NCBI GenBank assembly: GCA_963169105.1
Contig: OY720643.1
Location: 19,130,373-19,194,372, forward strand
DNA: 64,000 nucleotides
Reading direction: 5' to 3'
From: Ceriagrion tenellum
Lineage: Eukaryota; Arthropoda; Insecta; Odonata; Coenagrionidae
Position numbers and translations under genes: made by a program. Below the pieces are notes generated by a model that was not told where the DNA came from, did not search any database, and was given only the letters and a program-made list of their open reading frames with translations. Below are positions 35,971 to 48,417 of the stretch, one piece after another. Each line of letters opens with the position of its first letter. Position 1 is the first letter of the stretch.

Positions 35971-36362
35971 TTTTGGCGTGGGTAAATCCCCTTGGATTAG
36001 CTTCACACTAAGCTGCCTTCATTCCCTTTTCAAGTCCGGTTTCTTTTAGTTTATCACAATGGCGCCTGAGCCTCCTGGCTTTAGTCTGGACTAACTTTGT
36101 ATTATGCCCCGAATATATTCAGGGAAAGTTTGACTGTTCTGATACCGTGCCTTTGATGAAGCTATAGAGACATTTACATCACATATAAAAGCTACAGCAT
36201 ATATGAATGAGCGTCAAATACACTTGCAAAATTAACAAAATATTCCATTGACCGACCTAAGACCAAACACCTTTTCTTCATGAAGGGGTGTGATATCGTG
36301 CGTAGTAAGTATTTTACTGTCAGTAAAAGTTGTACTATACCAGAGTTGATGCATTTAAACTG
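35971..36362. other. No recognised feature
   Basis: Short AT-rich spacer at the downstream side of a minus-strand LINE remnant; the reverse transcriptase that should follow in that element is not visible here. Confidence 0.5.
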
Positions 36363-37700
36363 TTTATCCTATTTCGGTGTTCCCCTTCTTCATGTTTTCG
36401 TTGTCCTTCTCGCAGCAGCTTTCAATCTAATCTTCCCTTACCATCTTGCATTCTAGATTGACTTGGTGCCTCAGCTCCTTGTAGAGGGTTGTCTCATCTT
36501 ATTTTATGGGTTTTTTGTATTTTCTTCTTTCTTCTATGAATTTTCTTGTCTCTGACGTTAATCATGGCTTCTTCGAGTTGAATCGAGCTTCTTCTATTGC
36601 TCACAGTTGCTCTTCTGCTACTTCTGCGATTTTTCTATTCAGCTGATCTCATATTTCTTTGTTGCTTATTTTTCCTTTATTTTCTAGTTTCTTGTCGACA
36701 ACCGCAGCGAATATTTCCTGTTCTCTTCTTCAGCCAGTATATTTGTGTCTCATCTTGGTTCATGTTTTTTCTACTTAGTTTTCTGGTATCGACGGCGGCT
36801 CTCCATTACTGCAAGGTTGTGGTCACTATTTATATCCGCGCCAGGATAGCTCATGAACTGCCTTACTTGGTTCTGGTATCTCTGACAAGTATGTAGTGTA
36901 TTTGGTATCCGGCAATATCCTCTGGCTTCTTTCATGTACTCCTAGGCCGATGGTGCTCGAAGAGTGTTAGCTTCTACTATATTCTTCCCATTACAGAATT
37001 CTGCCAGTCTTTCTCCCTTGGCATTTATTTTGCCCAGTTCGAAATATTCTATATTATTACCCCATTTTCCCTCTAATTACATTGTGGTCCAGTCTCCCAT
37101 GTTGATGGGGTTTTCTTTCCCCTACACTACCCCGAGGACTTCTTTAATTTGCTCGTTAACTTCTTCTATTTCTTCTCCGTATGGCTAGATGTCGGTATGT
37201 TGAACTTCACGATCACTGTGTCCGTCGGCTCTCCTTCCAACTTCACCATCAGAATCCTTTCGTTGTACTGCCAGACTGACTTCACTTTCCTGCCCCATTC
37301 TTTTTTCAGGCTGATGTCTTCAGCTTCAGTCCTCTGATTGTCTTTTGATATATCACTCGTTTTCCGTCACTCTTGTAGTCGTTTTCCCCTGCCCACTTGA
37401 TCTCGCTGACTCGCAACATATCTACTTCTAGTCTCACCATCTCTATCTTCACGCTCTCCAGCTTCCCGCTCACCCTAATTATCTCACGTTCCACGTTCCT
37501 ATCCTGCAATAGTCCTTCTTATCTAATGTACCCCTCCCAGTAGTCCCTATCCGGAGACCCGACTGGGGGACAATTTTACCTCTTTTTTTTACCGGGTAGT
37601 ATTTTACCGGGAGGAATACCATTATGTAATACAGAGTTTGTATGCAGGGCTGCATCTTCTTGGAGTGTATGACATACACTTTATATTCGAATTCCACCTA
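36363..37700 (-). pseudogene. RTE-like LINE remnant: 5' region and endonuclease
   Basis: On minus from about 37500 the sequence reads CRIGTWNVR, GKLESVKIEMVRLEVDMLRV, SEIKWAGENDYKSDGKRVIY, then in a shifted phase KVKSVWQYNERILMVKLEGE, PTDTVIV, GKINAKGERLAEFC, YPGADINSDHNLAVMESR and, near 36400, the linker KELRHQVNLECKMVRE. This is the apurinic-type endonuclease fold of insect RTE LINEs. It includes the N-terminal GTWNVR strand, the SE..W motif and the DSDHNL-type catalytic motif near the C-terminus. Sequence at 37530-37690 looks like the 5' leader. Many stops and frameshifts are present. The reverse transcriptase is missing, the reverse of the usual 5'-truncated pattern. Confidence 0.85.
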
Positions 37701-38580
37701 ATTTTTGATAAAATTTTAGCATTAAATGGCATTTAGACAATACTGGGTATGTTTTTATATTCCCGAAACTTAGCATGATTAACTAAACCCAATAAGACGA
37801 CTTATCCACCCATAGGCATTTTGAAAATTTGAAAAATAGAAAAAGCTAATTGTTGAAAGACTATGTTGGTAGTAGCATATTGTCTGATGGATACTATTCT
37901 GCGGCAAAAATTCAAATTAGCTCTATCCCTCAAGTAAAAAAGACTGATTTTTCTCTTGAAAATTCATTAAAAACTACAGCCCGATTTTTTAGCTCTGAAA
38001 TAGGCCTCACCTTGGGAAAAAATATGTGACACTGAAAATTTGAGACTCCCCATTTCAATAATAAACAAAAAGTTTCCAATAATACGAGTGACTTATTGTG
38101 TTATTTTTTTAAGGGATTGAGAACATTTTACATGCTAAGACCTATACCCTGGGCTCAATGTGTGGCGTGAGGAACTCGTTGGTGATCCGATTTGTCTTCT
38201 ATGGTATTTATGATACCATTAGATAAAATTGGTGACATTTAAGGCAAGCTCTAAGCATGAGGTCTCATTTAATTGCGTGGACTTGGCTATATTTCAACCT
38301 TCCGAATACTAATCGTTGATCGTTTTCTTTTAAAAAATGACAATTGTATTTACAAAATAGAAGCACCACTATGAGTATTATAGGAAAAATAATTTTTGAG
38401 GGGAGTAGCACATTACAGATCAGTAATTACGACTCTTGGAAAATAAGATCTGAAATGATTTGAAGCTTTCAAACGAGATGATGAACATTAAATATTTGAA
38501 ACGAGAAGCCGTTTATTAGAAATAAAGAGGAGATAAGCATTAAATCCTCTGATCAAGAGAAGATCCCGATAGATTAGCGA
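37701..38580. other. No recognised feature
   Basis: AT-rich spacer. Nothing recognised. Confidence 0.6.
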
Positions 38581-38584
38581 CGGC

Positions 38585-38720
38585 CAGACTATTTAAAGAG
38601 CAATTACAGTTGGGAAACTAGAAGGCAAAGTTCCATGGGTGATATTAAGGAATGATTTATTATTCCGGGTAAAACGGAGCATGGCAGACGAAGAAGAGTC
38701 ATCAGAGCATGACCATTGTC
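38585..38720 (+). pseudogene. Possible degraded RTE-like LINE fragment
   Basis: TTGGGAAACTAGAAGGCAAA followed by GTTCCATGGG reads GKLEGKVPW. It aligns base for base over about 40 bp with the GKVPRERPR region of the RTE remnant at 6265-6310, with frequent mismatches. The remainder cannot be placed. Confidence 0.35.
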
Positions 38721-40275
38721 CTAATATAATGAATTATAATGATCAAGGAATAATAAACGACCTTATACTCATAACGTATCCCAAAACAGTAAATTAGATG
38801 CGTGTTAGTAAACAACTGCTCAGCAGTCCGTTTTGAAATATTCTGATGAAATTAGCACAACCTGAATATTCTGCTCATTAGTATCTTAATGTACTTTTGC
38901 TTTTGTTTATTTAATTAATAACAAATATTGTGAATAATATTAGATTTTAAATCCACAATCTTTCACGTTTGATATTCACATCCATGTACTTTGAATATTC
39001 TATTCTAAATGGCGGCATCAATTCTCTAAACACTAAATCACATTGTTCTCAATGAATTGATTCAGATTTTGAACAACTGAAGTAGTTACTCAAGTTACAG
39101 TATTTATTTTATGATATTCAATAATATATGTCTAATGCAGAAGCATTAAATTTATCGTTCAGACTCGAAACAATTCTGAGTGCGCTGAACTCGGTTCAAG
39201 TTTCATTTCTGATATAAGCTTCGAATAAAGCAGACTTAATTCTCTCTACAAGAAGAGAAGGAAATTTCATTTCCTCCCCTCTTTTATTCCTCACATAATC
39301 CTTCCCTTACCAACTTTCTCAACCGACTTCAAAAGGCCAAATTCACAATTGTCAGTATCTTTGCCAAATTAATAACTAACTTCCAAGGAAGGTGGGAGTA
39401 AGTGGGTGTTAATCCTTATCAAACCCAAAATCGTATCCTTTGGAGCCCGTGTTTTTCTTAAGCCTGTCTTTCTGGCGTTTGGTAGTTTCTCATTGTCTTT
39501 TTATATTTGGACTTGCTTAAGTTGAAATTCTAGGAATTGTATATCTTTAAAAGGTTGGCTCCTGCTAGTGATGTGTTGCAATGAGCGAAAAAAGTTGTTT
39601 CGTCATTCCACCTCGATGGTAGGAGACTCGGCTCCATGGAGGACACGAAACACAGGATTTCGTCATGCTTCGTTGTGATTTCATCAGTCCTCCGACGATC
39701 TTGCCTTGATTGGCACCGTTAATTGTGAAAAAATCCTGTTGATGCTTGGATTGATGTTTCGATTTTCGAAACCAATAATTCGTTAGCCATAACAATTGTT
39801 AAAGGAAAGGAATCTCATGTCGTAAATCTTAATCTTTTCGCTTATTAATTGCCTTATATAATTTCGAAAAAATAAGCAAAATGATAATTAAAGTGCATGT
39901 TGCTCATTAATGCTATCTTAAGATAAAATATTTACTAGCTCCAAGAGCCAAGTACAGCGCTATATCAAACGGACAAAGACCTTTTGATTTTAAATATCCT
40001 CATGTTTTTACAAACCGTTTAAATACGTTTGTAGTAGTACTTCGATTTGCTGTAATTGAGGTCTCCACCCAATAGAAGTCCCGTCTTCTATCAAGTTTTA
40101 TTATACCTCATTCTTATTTGGCAAACAAGTTCCTGTATTTCATCTGCTTTGCCAATTCTTGCACTTAGCCCGAAGTCCATGTACAGTTTGAGGAATATAA
40201 TGAGATTAGGATGAATTTTTGGGACGACATCATAGTAATTTACAGTGGAAAATTGACGGCTCAGAATATTATATT
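38721..40275. other. No recognised feature
   Basis: AT-rich DNA with nothing recognised. A 76-codon minus frame near 39700 has no family resemblance. Confidence 0.6.
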
Positions 40276-40805
40276 ATGAGGGTGAATTGTGCGGAAATTT
40301 AGGAGGTGGATAATTTTGTTGCCATAGGTTATTTGCTAGCGAAAGTTACAAGGATAAATGAGAAGATTGAAAAGCACCTGACTGCTGGAAGGAAAGTCAT
40401 TGGCAGTTATGGAGAGTTTCTAGGAATAAATGTTGCGTAGGAAGTAAATATTGCAGTGTACACTAAAGTAATATTTCCCACCATTTGGCCGTTGGACTTG
40501 GATAAAGCCATGGGACTTTATGTAGAGAGAATGGGGTATTTGAAAAGTGTTTGCAGTAAAGAAAAGAGGCGTTGGGCTAGAAATGTTTGGGTTATGGCAA
40601 AGTACCAAATGGATGTTCCGGTAATAAAAAATATAATAGGACGGAGTTATGTAAAATTGGTCGTGTTAAGAGAAGGAGCGATAGTCGGAATAAGCAAACA
40701 AATTTGTGAAAGAGGGTTGAACGATGTGGCTGGAAGAGGTGGTCGGATAGAATCATGGATGAATGTGATGGAATATACTCTTGAGAGAAGGAATATTATA
40801 ATGAT
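40276..40805 (+). pseudogene. LINE family A, highly diverged remnant
   Basis: In one frame the plus strand reads EVDNFVAIGYLLAK, RINEKIEKHLTAGRKVIGSY, a stop, NIAVYTKVIFPTIWP, GYLKSVCSKEKRR, RNVWVMAKYQMDVPVIKN and SWMNVMEYTLERRNI. It aligns colinearly with the family A copy at 11673-12400 (EQVDDFVY, RIDEEIKRRANAERKVVGSM, KIAVYKSVLLPTLLYG, SYLRSICGN, RNEWVMNECGLNAPVM, LWLNVVKEILRRRNI). Two in-frame stops occur, but few frameshifts despite the heavy divergence. That suggests an old copy that changed mainly by substitution, or a related subfamily. Its 3' end is lost next to family B copy 2. Confidence 0.75.
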
Positions 40806-40857
40806 GATTGATAACTTTGTGGTTCCACATACTTTCGTTTGAAAGTACGCAAATTTC

Positions 40858-41370
40858 ATCTACATACTACCCCACGAGCCGCCGCATGGGCGTGTGGCAT
40901 GGGGTGCTAGGTCATCAGCCGTGTAAAGATGTAAAATTTTAGGAGGTGAAATGGTGACATATACAATGAGAGTGTATTTAGAGGAGCTCAGTTTTTACTG
41001 TGGTGGCTTACGGATCGCGGAAAGAACGAATTTTTGCACCTATCTGTTCGGTAGAGTATCTATCTTATTTTATCGCATCTGTCAGACCTAGAAATGTAGT
41101 GAGGCGTCATGATAATATTTTCTGTGTCGCTCTGAAACACACCAGTACTGAATTTCTCAAGCGGCCTAAGCCTAGCGTGTAGCCTCCGAGTCTCTAGGGT
41201 CTCCCACCTTAATCCCTCTAACAGTTGTGTAGCACTATGTGGTCGTTCGTAGCAGTTTTTAACGAAGCGTGCTGCTTTTATTTGTATTTTGTTCATTTTT
41301 TTAGTTAAATCTTTATGACCAGGGTCCCAAATGCTCGCGGTGTATTCGACGTTCAACGTCATCATCTAGC
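40858..41370 (-). pseudogene. LINE family B copy 2 (jockey/CR1-like), minus
   Basis: On minus the sequence reads VEYTASIWDPGHKDLTKKMN, KAARFVKNCYERPHSATQLL, GLRWETLETRRLHARLRPLE, and SRSDRCDKIR before damage. The 3' untranslated region (40858-40980) has the TTTACACGGCTGATGACC block and ends at ATCTACATACTACCCC (plus), the same terminal sequence as copy 1. The TA used by the MITE in copy 1 is single here. Its 3' end lies about 50 bp from the end of the family A remnant, so the two converge. Confidence 0.9.
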
Positions 41371-43416
41371 TGTTTCAATTTTTGAAATCAATGATTTATT
41401 AGTACAAACGCAACGAACGTAAAATCATGATCATGTCAAGCGTAAATTCTTGATCGTGTAGTAAAAATTACTCCTAGTGTAATGAATCCGAGGATTCGTT
41501 GAACGTCTAAACTGTGGTTGTTTCAAGTAATGATATGTGGAATCACAAAGTTACCGTTATCGTTGTTACGTTAGCATATTCCATTTGTATACACCTGACA
41601 CCACCGACTATAGAGGGAATATTAAAAGTCTTGTGAAAAGCAGAGATCAATTATTGATTGTAACCGGAGAGGAAGAGGTAAACCAGTATTAGGCATTGTG
41701 AAAGAAATTAAAAGAGCAATTTTTTTTGGGCCTAACACCCAAAATTCAGCTCTTCTGACTTTGTTTACTGCGAAAGAGAAGAGCGTGATGAGTTTGCAGG
41801 TGTGACACCTGAATTTAGACAAGTAATTTTGGCAAGTACACAACCGTCATTTTATGCCGTATGTTCTGTTTTTGATTATTCTGTTTATTCGTGGGTGCTC
41901 ACTAACACCGTTTTCATATTATCTTTCACTGGTTTTAAGGTTGTGTCATTACTCATATTTCCTGGAAATGTTAATTTAAGACTCTCAGAAACTTCATTTT
42001 CATTGCGAACATCATAAATTTCAAAATTGCCACAGTTTTCATAATTTCATAGTCAACATGTATAGTTACTTATTATATTCAACTTTAATTTCTCATGGAA
42101 CTATATTTTTTGTGATAGCTAGCATTATTCTGATTCTTGAACAACGTTTTACTTGATGAAGAAGATGAGTTTGGATAGAAGTTTGGAGACTTGATTTGGT
42201 GATATATGGAAGTGTTAAGCTACGAAGAAGAGAGGTACTGGCGGATATGATAAATTTAGTTGATGGGGAAAGATTGGTTCGGGGAATCCAAAGAAGACTT
42301 AGAATAAGCTCGGAGGTGAGGGTGAAAAATGTCGGGATATGCTGGGGAAGAGAACCATTCCTGGAGCTGCTTATTGCTTCTCTACCGTTAATAACACTGC
42401 GTGAGTAAGCGTCGGTGTAATTGAGTTCAGTGGAACAGCAAAACACACTACTTACTAAGCCGTGACATAAATAAATATTTGCTGTAAAACACGTTTTATT
42501 CCACTTAATTAAAAAGTAATTTTATCGTTATCACGAACTCATGAAAGAGGCAGCGGTGTTTAGCTTTTCTCTCTCCAAGCAAGGGGAAAGTAGATTAAGT
42601 TTTCCCGTGAAAATAATCATAGATTAAAGGAGCCGGGCAAGAACAAGAAAAACTGACAAAAAAAGGATACGTCAATTTTTTGCAGAAACTTAATGGCAAG
42701 GGAAGTCATGGCATTCACTTAGCATTCCCCAAAAGTTGGGCTATCATTTGGACCCAATGAAAAATATTTAAGTGTAGACATTTAATGTGGACTAAACAGG
42801 GTAAATCAATACATCTTTTTCATAAAAAAAGACTCAAGCGTCTTCAACCTCTAACGATGGGTTACATATTTTCTGGGCCGGTTAGCTGACGAAGGAAATT
42901 TGAAGATTGATGAAGGAGGCGTGAAATGCTTTGAGTTTGCAGAAAATATTGAAAGTTTGTAGAACGTCAAATACTGAGCAAGTGGAAAAGTTATTTATAA
43001 GTAATAACATCTGGGTAAAAGAATAAGGTCTTTGATGATGAGTAATCAGAGAAAAAATGAACAAAAGTTATTAAATTATATTAAATCATGAGAAATAACC
43101 TAAAATAATTTAAATAATAGATGACAAAATGTAGAGGAGCATGGACCTGTGTACAGTGTGAGGCTACAGATAATAATCCGGGTGGAGCAGAAGGCAATCG
43201 ATCTTCTTGACTTCTGGAATCTGTGATGATATAGCATAACACCGAAGAAATTCTGGGGCCAGAAAATGTGAATTAGAGCCGCCAGGCCGGTTTTGAAGGT
43301 CAGTCATGGAGGAGAAGATACTTAAAAGGCTGATATAGAGAAGAGGAGAAGTTTATGCGGAGATTAGTTAGGAAAATGAGAGAGATAAATAGAGGAAAGG
43401 GGTATTTTGGATCTGG
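41371..43416. other. No firmly recognised feature
   Basis: AT-rich sequence. A purine-rich part at about 42150-42420 has a decayed-LINE look without a motif I can place. No gene is supported. Confidence 0.5.
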
Positions 43417-43740
43417 CTTTTGGAGACAAAATATGAAGAGTTGTGGAAGGAATTCTTGTTAAAAGGAATTGGCTTGGAGCAAAGGCTAGCTACGGAAAGC
43501 CGAAAGTATTTTCTGTAATTTTTTGGGAATATTGTTTTAAGTTCATATTTGAAAAGATAGTCATGAAACATGGGAGTCCAGCTCAACTAGGATGTCTCTT
43601 CGTTGGGAAAAGAAAATGAAGAAGTGAGCATTATTGGCACTGTTTTGGAGACAAATTATGAAGATCTGTAAAATGAATTCTCCTTGGAAATAATTGGCAT
43701 GGAAGGACAAACTACGGAAAAACTCGGCTATTTAAAATAA
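43417..43740. repeat. Diverged direct repeat, two ~85-bp copies
   Basis: The stretch from 43417, with TTTTGGAGACAAAATATGAA, GGAATTC and CTACGGAAAGCC, reappears from 43638 as TTTTGGAGACAAATTATGAA, TGAATTC and CTACGGAAAAACTCGG. The copies keep the same order but show many substitutions and small gaps. This suggests an old tandem duplication with a period near 221 bp. Confidence 0.6.
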
Positions 43741-44474
43741 CCTGCTGACCCTGTTTCTTCCGTAAAAAATCCATTGTGTAAGGTTGATTCATAAATAAGT
43801 CATATCAGTGTAGAACCTCTTTATCACGACCAATGTCGTCCTTTGGGCTCTTTCTCCTGTCTTTCACGTCTTTCCGATTTCTCTCTTCTGCCTTTCTCTT
43901 ATCCTGAGTTACCCTATTCGTGAGGATTATGGCTCCACAGTCCCCTCCAGTGCCATGAAAAATTGATTTCAGGCCATCCAACACTTTATCCTCACTAAAT
44001 AAATCCCGTGGATTAGACTACTCAGGAGCACAAAGAGGTAAGGAAAGTGGAAGCTTATCTTCATCTTTGGTCGGTATTTTAGTATATTTTGACTTATCAA
44101 AGCTCCGTTGGTAGGTCGCTGCCAGTAATTCCGCCCCAGCCCGTAAAACAGGTGAGCGCTCATAGTCTTTTATTTATGATGTGCAGGAAATCCCCCTAGG
44201 CCAGTGCACTTCGACCTTTTGCAAAGAATTTTTTTCATCGTTGCTTCAGTACTTGAGGGCTGAATTCTAAACTGCTGGTTGGTTTTTTCACAACTTATCA
44301 CTAAAAGTGAATTGGCACCGTTGGAAAGCAAAAAAGAGGATACGACACAACAATGATAGTTTCTCGCCTTTAATGAAAAAATTGGCTTTTTCAATTCATC
44401 TTGTGTAATGTGAAAAAATTCATCTAGTGTAATGTGAATCATTGAATTTATTTGTAAGCTTTTGTCAAAAATAA
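43741..44474. other. No recognised feature
   Basis: AT-rich DNA. The phrase CATCTAGTGTAATGTGA and its near-copy CATCTTGTGTAATGTGA occur close together near 44398 and 44421. Confidence 0.5.
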
Positions 44475-44792
44475 GTGTTTGAAATAGGAATATTACTACA
44501 TTAACTTGAATTACTATGAACATTAATATGAATTACTACATTAACTGCTCATCAATGATTAATACATTTTACTGGGAGATTCACACCATTTTTAGACAAC
44601 ACTTAGATCTTAAGTATGGTGTTTGAATATAGTGTTTGAATATAGTTTGAATATATATCGATGTATAGTATCGAGTATAGTTTGAATATATATCTTTAGT
44701 ATAGTGTTTGAATTAGGAATATTATCATATTTAATACATTTTACTGGGAGATTCACACCATTTTTAGACAACACTTAGATCTTAAGTATGGT
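44475..44792. repeat. Segmental duplication with exact 62-bp repeat
   Basis: Positions 44559-44620 and 44731-44792 are identical over 62 bp, a period of 172 bp. The sequence before each copy is also related: GTGTTTGAAATAGGAATATT near 44478 and GTGTTTGAATTAGGAATATT near 44704. The linker holds a small array of TTTGAATATA-type words. Identity of the 62-bp blocks points to a recent event or gene conversion. Confidence 0.9.
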
Positions 44793-46644
44793 CTTATGAA
44801 AAATACGCCGTAGTGACACGGTTTATTGAGCAGTTTCTTGTTGCATTACACAAAGGTAAAATATGTGAAAGAGGTATACAAGAATAGGACATCTTTCATC
44901 AATTATAAAAGAAGAGCCAATTTTGCAGGCCTCACATAAATGCATAAATTAGTTCTTTGGCTGTACTCACTCTGAAAGGAAAGGACATGATATGTGAGTC
45001 ACTGGCTAAGTAAAACATTTTTAGTTTCATCTCTATTAAAACACTAATATTTGCATATTAATATGCTTAGCACTGGACTGGACACTAGACTGAATATTTT
45101 AGTTGTTTTTTCATTTCCTTAATGAAGAGTACGTAACAAAAATATAACAAAATCTTCATCACAACTGGTCTTAATTTTGTGACTAAAAATTTATCATGTG
45201 CACTCAAAAGGGTAGCATCCTTAGACAGGAATATTCGTCGCAGACGAATGCCAGCGTCAAGGGTGAGCGTTCAAGATGGAATCATGGCAATCTAGAGATG
45301 CCTAATAACACAGAAAGGTGGTTCCATGCCATAGGCACTCCAGTGCCGCTTCATTGAGGAGTGAAGAAAAGCTTAATCTCCAAGAAGATATTACGCCTTA
45401 TTTGGTTTTCCTTTTCTGTCTCTCGTTGCCATGGGACTCCTTCCCAAGGAAAGGTCAACGTCATGAAGCTTCGCCGTCAATGTTTTCTCTACTCCGGCCG
45501 TTTACTCTCAGCCGGCAATAAGACCTAAAAACGACTTCCCTTCCGCGGGTGATTTACACGGCTTTTGTGTGCTGGGTATCGTGTCGAAATTTCCGTTCTC
45601 CGTATATAACCTTTCATTTCATTTTCCGCTCCCGACAATTTTCCACTCTGCTCAGCTTCGTCAAATGTTTACCTTTCATTCGACCAATTACGCCATTTCG
45701 ACTATAAGTTATTTTTTAATAATCCTTTTTGTGATCTCCAATCCATTCATGATTTTACGTCCTAGTCATACGGAAATACGGCCCGCAGCATTCTGGCAAG
45801 GATATTAGATCCGGCAAATCGACCTACTTTAAGTTCATCAATCTCAATACATATTTCTGCATCAACTCTCTCATAAATACTTGAATGCCTTCATAAAATT
45901 CTTAGCTTTTAGATAAATTTAAACACTCGTGGCATCAGCCGTTTAGCTTTTTCTTAATAATTTATAGTACTTTAATAGATAATTTAATAAATAATAGTCA
46001 ACCGATAGATAATTACTCCTTTACGATGCAATTGCGATTGGCTAGTATTAAAATACCGTGTGGAAATACGAGGTGTTTTAACTATATCAAAATACTATAT
46101 ATTATACTCGGATATTCTGTTGGAGATTTTTGCTTTGCTTACTTTTGATTTCCATGGTTTTTGGAGGAAATCATTGCAACGATAGCAAAATAACGCGTTA
46201 CAGAAAATTATGACGTGCAAAAAGCCTCAGACTCCTTCGTGGAAACGGTGTCAATTTTACTTTGCTGGCGTAAGTGGTATTGGTGAGTTAATCGAAGTTA
46301 TTTTAAACCTTCGTCCTCAAAGTTGAACGAATTTACATTATAAACAATAATATTGCTCTTCGCCAGAAAAAGTATTGAAAGATCTTCTGAAGTACTTCCA
46401 CACAACTTTTTTTTCCTTCATTTTTGGGTGGATTTTTCAGGCATTTTTGTGCCTAAATAGTAGACAGCCAAACGGATGGTTGAAAAAAGAGTTCAGATAT
46501 CACTTCGTACTATGTCCCATAAGTTTGAAACTCACGCTTTCCAGTTGGAGATGCTGAATCTCCCACCGGAACCAAAAATCTCCTTCCTCTTGGCTTCATA
46601 TGAAGCTCTGAGAGCCAAACATTCGTGCAATGAGGGATTTTCCT
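44793..46644. other. No firmly recognised feature
   Basis: Mixed sequence, a little GC-richer at about 45220-45560 without a clear open frame. Otherwise AT-rich and unassigned. Confidence 0.5.
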
Positions 46645-47062
46645 ATCGACATTACTTACTTACTCCTCGGCGCTACAGCCCTTGTAGGGCCTTGGCCTCT
46701 CCGACGATGTTAGCCCAGACATCACAATTCCCGGCATGTATTCTCCACCTTCTAATTCCCATCTTTCTCAGATCATCCTCCTCATCATCCTACCATCTTT
46801 TTCGGGGTCTCCCTCTCAATCTTATACCATCAGGATGACCACGGAATATATTTTTCGCCATCCTATCCTCAGGCATTCTCTCGACATGTCCTAACCACCT
46901 TAATCTGTTGCTCTTAATTTCTCTCACTATGTTAGAATGTTTGTGGAGTTCCTTGAGTTCTCTGTTTCTCCGTATTTTCTACTGTCCACCTTCCTTTGTA
47001 GCCATGGTCCACGTTTCTGAACCATATATGACCACAGGTCTTATCAAATCTATGTCTATCGA
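46645..47062 (-). pseudogene. RTE-like LINE C-terminal remnant (family D)
   Basis: On minus: PVVIYGSETWTMATKEGGQ, a stop, KIRRNRELKELHKHSNIVRE, KSNRLRWLGHVERMPEDRM, AKNIFRGHPDGIRLRGRPRK, a stop, DDLRKMGIRRWRIHA and GEAKALQGL before the natural stop at about 46674. YGSETW and RLRWLGHVERM...GRPR are the classic C-terminal region of insect RTE LINEs. Between GGQ and KIRRN part of the domain appears deleted. The 3' end is a TAAGTAAGTAAT tail on minus. It is 5'-truncated and inactive, and distinct from family A in sequence and tail. Confidence 0.9.
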
Positions 47063-48417
47063 CGTTGGATGGTTTATTTTCCTATTTCATGACTACATCA
47101 GTACTTATTTTAGCTTATATTAAGGCTGTTTCACCCGAGAATAATTTCCGCACTCTCACCAGTGCATAAATCAGCCCTTAAAACTCCGAACCAAATTCTG
47201 AATTGAAATCGAGTAGTAGTAGTAGTGGGGTTGATAGGGTGCGTCGACGACATGGTTATTTTGCACCACTACACGTCATAATTATAAAAAATATATATAT
47301 ACTGAATATTATGGTATTATAATAAAGTACTAGATATAAACGCTGAGTCAAAATTAAAAATAATTATACATACTTAAAATACTATTAAATAGGCCAGTTT
47401 CATTTAAAATCGAACCCAGATGCATGTTCATTTCAGTGCGCAGTGGGGTTGATCAGGTATTTGCTCTACTACGGAAACTAAAAAAAATTCCGCCATATTG
47501 TTTTGGTATTGGTCCAATATTGTATGAAAAATCTCTGCCTGGTATTTTTATCCAGTCCTGATAAGTGCAAGAGCGGATTTTCTCTATTTCAGTTCACGCA
47601 TTTCATCGTATGAAGTTTCCGGAATTTAGGAAATTTTTTAGATAAAAACACTAAGTTTGCTGATGAAAAATTTCCATTAAACAGGGTGTTTTTTTTAAAT
47701 AAATGATTTTCCGACTTGAGCTATTCCAAATTTTGTTTCACTGCGTTTCTGCCATTCCGCGTTATGTAACTATCAACGCACCCACCCAGCCCAAGGCTTT
47801 CCCAATTTTTTGTAATCCAAACGCCCATGAAATAACGACCATTGTCTTTTCAGGCGCTAGTTAGCAATAAAAGACTTCAGAAATATTTAAATATGCCCTA
47901 ACTTTCTTACATGTGATTGCATGTGGAAGATGTCCCTCAAATTATGCGGGATTAGTTTGATATATTACAGTTACACTACCAGTGTTTTCTCGAAATCCTT
48001 TTTTTCGCCTGCTTGCCTGTGATTGGTCGTTGAATCCAAGAATAGGATGGAAATTCAGAATCGTTTGTATTTCTGTTTCCAGTTTTAATAATCAAAATTT
48101 GATCCTGTATTGGATTCGATACATCATTTCATTGGATTTTCTCAGGGTATCTCGAAAGAATGACTGCGCGGAGCTGGACATTTTCCCTGTGAACTTTTAA
48201 TTTTTCAAATTCATTACCATACTGTTAAGTACCCTAATGCAAGCCTCATGAAACCTTACACCTTCTGCCCCTCCTTCACCTTTCCTTCCTTGACTTGCCT
48301 TGTAAACCGCATTCTCCTCTCCCCCGCTCTCATCTTCCGTAATCTTCCTCCCTTTGTAAAATTTTATTCATACCTAAAACTCTTTACTTGGTGATGGTTT
48401 TGTTAATCAAAACCTTG
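47063..48417. other. No recognised feature
   Basis: AT-rich spacer. Short GTAGTAGTAGTAGTGG tract near 47212. GGGTTGATAGGGTGCG (47228) and TATCAACGCACCC (47770) are weakly inverse, too little to call an element. Confidence 0.5.

Noticed and set aside
42150..42420. Purine-rich stretch with a decayed-LINE appearance
   Set aside because: No conserved reverse-transcriptase or endonuclease motif could be placed in any frame.
47228..47782. Weak inverse match GGGTTGATAGGGTGCG / TATCAACGCACCC as ends of a transposon
   Set aside because: Short, interrupted similarity and no target duplication at the outer edges.
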